Shown here piece by piece: positions 4,827 through 8,549 of a stretch of 8,549 nucleotides of DNA. The stretch is taken from contig JAPPNT010000038.1 in the NCBI GenBank assembly GCA_028873745.1, positions 1 through 8,549 of the forward strand, given 5' to 3'. The translations under genes and the position numbers were made by a program. The first letter of the stretch is position 1; every line of letters begins with the position of its first letter. Below the pieces are notes generated by a model. It did no database searches. It had not been told where the DNA came from and saw only the letters and a list, made by a program, of their open reading frames with translations. The DNA comes from Chloroflexota bacterium (lineage in GTDB: Bacteria > Chloroflexota > Dehalococcoidia > Lucifugimonadales > UBA1127).

Positions 4827-5902
4827 TACGGCACGCGGTCGACAGGCATGTTCACCCACGCGCTCATCTCGTGCGGCGACGTCACCACGGCGTCCGTCTT
4901 GACGACGTACTCCGGGCCGAGCTGGTCCATCGAGGTGACACCCAGCAGGCCCATGGCGCTTGTCATCTCGTCCTCCATGATCTCCAGCATCCGCACGACG
5001 CCGTCGCTGCCCGCAGCCGAGAGCCCCCACGCCTGCAGCTTGCCGATGGCGACGGCTTTCGCTCCGAGGGCCACCGCCTTCAGCACGTCGCTGCCGCGCA
5101 GAACGCCGCCGTCGACGACGATCTCCGCGCGCCCATCGACGGCCTCGACGATCTCCTGCAGCACTTCCATGGAGCCTAGGCTGTGGTCGAGCTGCCGGCC
5201 GCCGTGGTTGGACACCCAGATGACGTCGACGCCGTGGTCGACGGCGATGAGTGCGTCCTCAACCGTCGCGATGCCCTTGATCATGAAGGGCAGCCCCGCC
5301 AGGTCGCGGATGCGGTCCATCAGGTCCCACGTCAGCGCAGCGCCCCAGTACGGATCGCGAGGCGCGCGCCGCGTCGGCTGCACCCACCGCTCCACCATGA
5401 CGCGCTCGCGACGGCTGTAGTGCTGGACATCGACGGTCACACACAGCGCCTTGTAGTCCGCCTCCACCACGCGGGCGATGATGTCCTCGATCCACGCCCA
5501 GTCGCCGTGCACGTAGAGCTGGAACATCTTGGGGTAGTCGACGCAGGCCGCCGTCTCCTCCAGCGTTGGCGCCGTCACGGAGCTGAGCACGTGCATGATG
5601 CCGAACTCGGCCGCCGCCCGCGTCGCCGCCGCGCCGCCCTCCGGGTCGAACACCTGCAGCGACCCGACGGGCGCCAGCATGACGGGGATCCGCAGCTTGT
5701 GGCCCAGGAACGTCGTCGAGGTGTCGATGCTCGACACGTCGCGCAGCACGCGTGGGCGAAAGGCCAGCCGGTCGAAGGCGAGGCGGTTGCGCCGCAGCGT
5801 CGTCTCGGACTCGGAGCCGCCCACCAGGTAGTCCCAGACGCCCTGGTGCACGCGGCGCCGCGCCAGTTGGATGATCTCTTCCGTGCTCACGAAGTCCGGC
5901 AT
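4826..5902 (-). CDS. FMN-dependent alpha-hydroxy-acid oxidase/dehydrogenase
   Basis: A 358-residue TIM-barrel flavoprotein of the glycolate oxidase/L-lactate dehydrogenase/lactate monooxygenase family, oxidising an (S)-2-hydroxy acid to a 2-oxo acid with FMN. The catalytic set is present: Y25, Y130 in FQLYVHGD, D158 and R165 in VDVQHYSRRE, K209 in MIKGI, and H233 with R236 in SNHGGRQLD, H233 being the proton-abstracting base. Two FMN-phosphate positions differ from plant glycolate oxidase: DGGVLRGSD has L268 where Arg is common, and AIGK has K288 for Arg. Length is normal. The start at 5902 has GGAGGAGG (5910-5917) 7 bases upstream. No membrane anchor is visible, so a soluble cytoplasmic enzyme is expected. 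Its neighbours upstream are two beta-hydroxyacid dehydrogenases, which suggests hydroxy-acid catabolism; whether glycolate, lactate or another acid is used, and whether O2 is the acceptor, cannot be told. Confidence 0.9.
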   Translation of the reverse strand: MPDFVSTEEIIQLARRRVHQGVWDYLVGGSESETTLRRNRLAFDRLAFRPRVLRDVSSIDTSTTFLGHKLRIPVMLAPVGSLQVFDPEGGAAATRAAAEFGIMHVLSSVTAPTLEETAACVDYPKMFQLYVHGDWAWIEDIIARVVEADYKALCVTVDVQHYSRRERVMVERWVQPTRRAPRDPYWGAALTWDLMDRIRDLAGLPFMIKGIATVEDALIAVDHGVDVIWVSNHGGRQLDHSLGSMEVLQEIVEAVDGRAEIVVDGGVLRGSDVLKAVALGAKAVAIGKLQAWGLSAAGSDGVVRMLEIMEDEMTSAMGLLGVTSMDQLGPEYVVKTDAVVTSPHEMSAWVNMPVDRVP

Positions 5903-5933
5903 CTCTTGTCCTCCTCCAAATGTCCTTTGGGCA

Positions 5934-5975
5934 AGCCGTTCACCCTGAGCCTGTCGAAGGGCTGCACGAACGGCT
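5934..5975. repeat. Dispersed palindromic repeat-like element (CCTTCGACAGGCTCAGGG type)
   Basis: The 77-bp gap between the oxidase and dehydrogenase genes holds perfect 8-bp arms, AGCCGTTC (5934-5941) and GAACGGCT (5968-5975), around a core containing CCCT (5943-5946) and AGGG (5958-5961). On the minus strand the core reads CCTTCGACAGGCTCAGGG, a string I remember recurring between genes in many unrelated bacterial genomes as a REP-like element. A second copy is not present in this window. It could form a hairpin in the message between the two genes. Confidence 0.6.
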
Positions 5976-5979
5976 CGGG

Positions 5980-6882
5980 CTACCTCGGCTCCACGTCGGC
6001 GCGGATCTCGACGCCCGCGCGCTCCTCCTGCAGCAGGGCCACGGCGCAGACGTCGAGGCGGCCGCGCCCCGTTCTCGACGCCTCAGCGTACTCGCCGTAC
6101 GCCAGCGGGCCGAACTGCAGCGGCACGTCGAAGTCCTCGGCCAGTCCTATCGCCAGGCCCAGGTCCTTGAGGACGAGGTCCACGGTGAAGGTGGGGGTGA
6201 ATTCGCCTTTCAGGACGCCGGGCGGGTAGCGCCACTGCATCGAGCGCGTGTTGCCCGTGCTGCGCGAAACCGCCTCGAAGAGGGTGCCCGCGTCGACGCC
6301 CGCCTTCACGCCGATGGAGAAGGCCTCGGCCAGCAACGGCTGCAGCGAGAGCGTGATGTAGTTGTTGACGAGCTTGCACACCTGCCCTGCACCCGACGGG
6401 CCGCAGTAGATGGGCTTGTCGCCGATGGCCCGCAGCACGGGCAGGACCTCCTCGTAGAGATCCCGGTCGCCGCCGACCAGCAGCGCCAGCGACGCCTCCT
6501 GCGCGCCGATGGTGCCGCCGCTGACCGGGCAATCGAGCATCCGAATGCCCTTGGCCGCCATGTCCGCGTGCAGCCGCCGCGTCAGGACCGGCGAGTTCGT
6601 CGAGAGGTCCACGTAGACCTTGCCGGGCGATGCCCCCTCGGCGACGCCCTCCGGCCCCAGCGCGACCGTCTCGACGTCCGTCGGGCCTGGCAGCGACGTG
6701 AACACGACGTCCGACGCCTGCGCCACCGCTTTCGGCGAGTCGCCCCAGTCGGCGCCCGCTTCCAGGAAGGGCGTGGCCGCCTCCCGGCGGAGGTCGTGCA
6801 GCGTCAGCTCGTGGCCGGCCGCTTGCAGGTGCCGCACCATGTGGTTCCCCATCGCCCCAATGCCGATGAACCCGACCTTCAA
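5980..6882 (-). CDS. NAD(P)-dependent beta-hydroxyacid dehydrogenase, copy A
   Basis: A 300-residue member of the 3-hydroxyisobutyrate dehydrogenase/tartronate semialdehyde reductase family, which interconverts a 3-hydroxy acid and its semialdehyde. Seen: the Rossmann motif GFIGIGAMG at 4-12, D30 at the end of the second strand (weakly favouring NAD), the substrate motif DCPVSGGTIGA at 117-127, the catalytic-lysine motif GPSGAGQVCKLVNN at 161-174 with K170 and N174, and K239-D240 in FTVDLVLKD. The start codon is TTG at 6882, supported by GAGGAGG at 6889-6895 six bases upstream and by the Rossmann strand beginning at residue 3; the next ATG would remove the dinucleotide motif. It is 227/300 identical without gaps to copy B upstream, and follows it by 96 bp. 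The exact substrate is unknown. Confidence 0.92.
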   Translation of the reverse strand: MKVGFIGIGAMGNHMVRHLQAAGHELTLHDLRREAATPFLEAGADWGDSPKAVAQASDVVFTSLPGPTDVETVALGPEGVAEGASPGKVYVDLSTNSPVLTRRLHADMAAKGIRMLDCPVSGGTIGAQEASLALLVGGDRDLYEEVLPVLRAIGDKPIYCGPSGAGQVCKLVNNYITLSLQPLLAEAFSIGVKAGVDAGTLFEAVSRSTGNTRSMQWRYPPGVLKGEFTPTFTVDLVLKDLGLAIGLAEDFDVPLQFGPLAYGEYAEASRTGRGRLDVCAVALLQEERAGVEIRADVEPR

Positions 6883-6914
6883 AACCGTCCTCCTCTGCCT
6901 GTCCCCAATCGTCT

Positions 6915-6932
6915 TACCGGCGGAAGCCGGTA
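6915..6932. repeat. Dispersed hairpin repeat of the GGCGGAAGCCGG/'PAEAGIQ' type
   Basis: TACCGGC (6915-6921), loop GGAA (6922-6925), GCCGGTA (6926-6932) make a perfect 7-bp stem closed by a GNRA-type loop, followed by TCCAG. Translated on the plus strand the region reads PAEAGIQ, a phrase familiar from spurious ORFs over an abundant intergenic repeat in several bacterial groups. It sits in the 96-bp gap between the two dehydrogenase copies and is unrelated in sequence to the element at 5934-5975. Confidence 0.6.
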
Positions 6933-6978
6933 TCCAGAAGCCGTCCCGCTGTCCCTTCTGCTTTCCCCAACCCGCCCG

Positions 6979-7881
6979 CTACCGCGGCTCCACGTCCGCC
7001 CGGATCTCGACGCCCGCGCGCTCCTCCTGCATCAGCGCCACCGAGCCTGTGTCCAGCAGCCCGCGGTCGCGATCCGCCGACGCCGCGTACTCGGCGAGCG
7101 CCATCGGCCCGAACTGCACCGGCACGCCGAAGTCCTCGGCAAGCTGCAGCCCCAGCGTCAGGTCCTTGCGCCCCAGGTTCACCGTGAACCCGGGCGCGAA
7201 GTTGCCCTTGAGCAGCCCCGTGGGGTATCTGCGCTGCATGGACGCGGTGTTGCCCGTGCTCCGGACGACGGCCTCGTAGAGCGTACCCGCGTCGACGCCC
7301 GACTTCACGCCGATGGAGAAAGCCTCGGCCAGCAATGGCGTCAGCGAGAGCGAGATGTAGTTGTTGACCAGCTTGCACACCTGCCCAGCGCCCGAGGGCC
7401 CGCAGTAGAAGGGCTTGTCGCCGATGCAGTTCAGCAGCGGCAGCACCTCCTCGTACAGCTCCCTGTCGCCGCCGACGAGCAGCGCGAGGGTGCCCGCCTC
7501 GGCGCCCACGGTGCCGCCGCTGACCGGGCAGTCCAGCATGCGGACACCCTGGGCTGCGAACTCAGCGTGGAGGCGCCGCGTCAGGACGGGCGAGTTCGTC
7601 GAAAGGTCGACGTACACCTGCCCGCTCGACGCCCCTGCGATGATGCCCTCGGCCCCGGTTGCCACCAGCTCGACGTCCGCGGGCCCCGGCAGCGACGTGA
7701 ACACCACCTCGGCCGCCTGCGCCACCTGCTTCGGCGTGTCGCCCCAGTTGGCGCCCGCCTCCAGGAAGGGCGTCGCCGCCTCGCGGCGGATGTCGTTGAC
7801 GGTCATGGTGTGGCCTGCCGTCTGCAGGTGCCGCGCCATGTGCCGCCCCATCGCTCCCAGGCCGATGAACCCCACGTCCAT
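6979..7881 (-). CDS. NAD(P)-dependent beta-hydroxyacid dehydrogenase, copy B
   Basis: A second 300-residue beta-hydroxyacid dehydrogenase with the same landmarks at the same positions as copy A: GFIGLGAMG at 4-12, D30, DCPVSGGTVGA at 117-127, GPSGAGQVCKLVNN at 161-174 with catalytic K170, and K239-D240. Identity to copy A is highest around the catalytic lysine and over the last 16 residues (QEERAGVEIRADVEPR is identical) and lowest in the stretch 251-280, where substrate or dimer contacts could have diverged. It starts with ATG at 7881, preceded by AGGAGG at 7887-7892, which overlaps the galU stop codon. Only 9 bp separate it from galU, so the two are probably cotranscribed. Substrate unknown: 3-hydroxyisobutyrate, tartronate semialdehyde and related compounds are all possible. 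Confidence 0.92.
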   Translation of the reverse strand: MDVGFIGLGAMGRHMARHLQTAGHTMTVNDIRREAATPFLEAGANWGDTPKQVAQAAEVVFTSLPGPADVELVATGAEGIIAGASSGQVYVDLSTNSPVLTRRLHAEFAAQGVRMLDCPVSGGTVGAEAGTLALLVGGDRELYEEVLPLLNCIGDKPFYCGPSGAGQVCKLVNNYISLSLTPLLAEAFSIGVKSGVDAGTLYEAVVRSTGNTASMQRRYPTGLLKGNFAPGFTVNLGRKDLTLGLQLAEDFGVPVQFGPMALAEYAASADRDRGLLDTGSVALMQEERAGVEIRADVEPR

Positions 7882-7886
7882 GCCGT

Positions 7887-7893
7887 CCTCCTA
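7887..7893 (-). promoter_or_regulatory. Ribosome binding site fused to the galU stop codon
   Basis: On the minus strand TAGGAGG contains both the galU stop TAG (7891-7893) and the AGGAGG Shine-Dalgarno (7887-7892) of dehydrogenase copy B, 5 bases before its ATG. This is a compact operon junction. Confidence 0.65.
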
Positions 7894-8549
7894 TACCTCT
7901 TCCAACTCCGCCCGCAACCACGCCCGGAAGGCGGGCCCGGTGTCCGGCCGCCGCAGCGCCAGCGACACCGACGCCCGCAGCATGCCCATCGGGTTGCCCG
8001 CGTCGTAGCGCGTGCCCGTGAACCGCCGCGCGTACACCGGCTGCTCCTCCAGCAGCAGCGCGATGCCGTCCGTGAGCTGCAGCTCGCCGCCCGCCCCGGG
8101 CGTGACGCGCTCCATCGCGCCGAAGACCTCCGGCGTCAGCACGTAGCGTCCCACGATGCCCAGGTCCGAGGGCGCCTCCGCCGCCGGCGGCTTCTCCACC
8201 ATGCCGAGCACCCGGATGGCGTCGCCGTCGGACTCGCCCGGCGCGACGACGCCGTAGCTGCTGATGCGCTCGGGCGGCACCTGCTCGACGGCGATGACCG
8301 ACGCCCCGTGCGCCGTCGCCGTCTCCAGCAGCTCGCCGATGGCCGGCCCCTCCCCGCCCGCGATGACGTCGTCGGGCAGCATGACGGCGAAGGCCTCGTC
8401 GCCGACGGCGTGGCGGGCCGTGTACACGGCGTGCCCCAGCCCGAGCTGCTGGTGCTGCCGCACGAAGATGAACTCGGCCTCCTCACGCGTGCGCCGCATG
8501 GCCCCGGCCAGCGCGGTCTCGCCCCTGCGCTCCAGCAGCTCCTCGATCT
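7891..8549 (-). CDS. galU: UTP-glucose-1-phosphate uridylyltransferase, C-terminal part
   Basis: The last 219 residues of GalU, which makes UDP-glucose from UTP and glucose-1-phosphate for cell-envelope polysaccharides and sugar interconversion. The reading frame stays open to the window edge (IEELLERRGETALAGAMRR), so the amino-terminal ~80 residues with the nucleotide-binding GTR motif lie outside. Recognisable in order: RQHQQLGLGHAV, FAVMLPDDVI (DD of the active site), SSYGVV, MVEKP, GRYVL, GELQLTDGI and GTRYDAGNPMGML, all family hallmarks. An internal Met at 8499 should not be taken as the start because GalU homology clearly continues upstream of it. Stop is TAG at 7891-7893; the dehydrogenase copy B begins 9 bp later. 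There is no obvious metabolic link between GalU and the dehydrogenases; they may merely share a promoter. Confidence 0.93.
   Translation of the reverse strand, partial: IEELLERRGETALAGAMRRTREEAEFIFVRQHQQLGLGHAVYTARHAVGDEAFAVMLPDDVIAGGEGPAIGELLETATAHGASVIAVEQVPPERISSYGVVAPGESDGDAIRVLGMVEKPPAAEAPSDLGIVGRYVLTPEVFGAMERVTPGAGGELQLTDGIALLLEEQPVYARRFTGTRYDAGNPMGMLRASVSLALRRPDTGPAFRAWLRAELEEV

Noticed and set aside
4815..5030. N-terminal extension of the lipoprotein frame
   Set aside because: The extension overlaps the oxidase gene and would bury the lipoprotein signal peptide inside the protein. The ATG at 4814 has a ribosome site and starts the signal peptide.
5183..6229. 348-residue plus-strand open frame across the oxidase and dehydrogenase genes
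   Set aside because: It spans two genuine genes and the repeat element antisense, is rich in Arg, His and Pro, and shows no motif. The overlapping minus-strand genes have full catalytic residues.
6620..7279. Plus-strand frame containing the peptide PAEAGIQ
   Set aside because: The peptide comes from translating the intergenic hairpin repeat at 6915-6932; the rest of the frame is antisense to the dehydrogenases.
8136..8499. Taking the internal Met at 8499 as the start of the uridylyltransferase
   Set aside because: The frame is open to the window edge and the upstream residues continue the GalU alignment, so the gene is truncated by the window, not short.

Overview
The window is GC-rich bacterial chromosome (roughly two thirds G+C, about 70% in a hand-counted line at 5101-5160). 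It carries nine recognisable protein-coding genes, one of them cut by the right edge. A tenth gene is suggested by a signal-peptide-like start at the left edge. I see no tRNA, rRNA, CRISPR array, transposase or phage gene. Gene content (long-form hibernation factor next to comF, GalU, tandem beta-hydroxyacid dehydrogenases, an RCC1-type lipoprotein) would suit a free-living high-GC lineage such as a Chloroflexota/Dehalococcoidia-like bacterium. That is an impression from the proteins and not a demonstrated placement.

Left part (1-2315): the first 94 bases contain only G and C in long runs and look like a contig-end artefact. They cut into a minus-strand ORF that begins like a secretion signal (start at 132). 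Divergent from it is a TatD-family metal-dependent hydrolase (295-1131, +). It meets an ADP-ribosylglycohydrolase-family gene (1128-2144, -) tail to tail, and the four bases CTAG at 1128-1131 serve both stop codons. A 171-bp gap (2145-2315) follows, holding an 18-bp near-palindrome and a short relic that resembles the 3' end of the TatD gene.

Middle (2316-4814, all minus): a long-form ribosome hibernation promoting factor (2316-2897) with a good sigma70-like promoter at 2991-3020; a ComF-family phosphoribosyltransferase (3052-3696) that may be transcribed leaderless; and a seven-bladed RCC1-like lipoprotein (3753-4814) whose every repeat has a C-x9-C pair and whose DNA is visibly poorer in GC than its neighbours.

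Right part (4826-8549, all minus): reading in the direction of transcription, the C-terminal 219 residues of GalU (UTP-glucose-1-phosphate uridylyltransferase), two tandem 300-aa beta-hydroxyacid dehydrogenases that are 227/300 identical, and an FMN-dependent alpha-hydroxy-acid oxidase. GalU to the first dehydrogenase is separated by 9 bp and the oxidase to the RCC1 lipoprotein by 11 bp, both with Shine-Dalgarno sequences touching the preceding stop codon. The two other gaps each carry a different dispersed-repeat-like hairpin. The oxidase and the dehydrogenases could act in one hydroxy-acid route (for example 2-hydroxy acid to 2-oxo acid, with 3-hydroxy acid/semialdehyde interconversion), but substrates cannot be read from the sequence.

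Eight of nine genes end in TAG and none in TGA, which is unusual for DNA this rich in GC. I found no convincing new multi-gene system. The best leads are the relic TatD tail, the invariant cysteine staples of the propeller lipoprotein, the tandem dehydrogenases and the two repeat elements.
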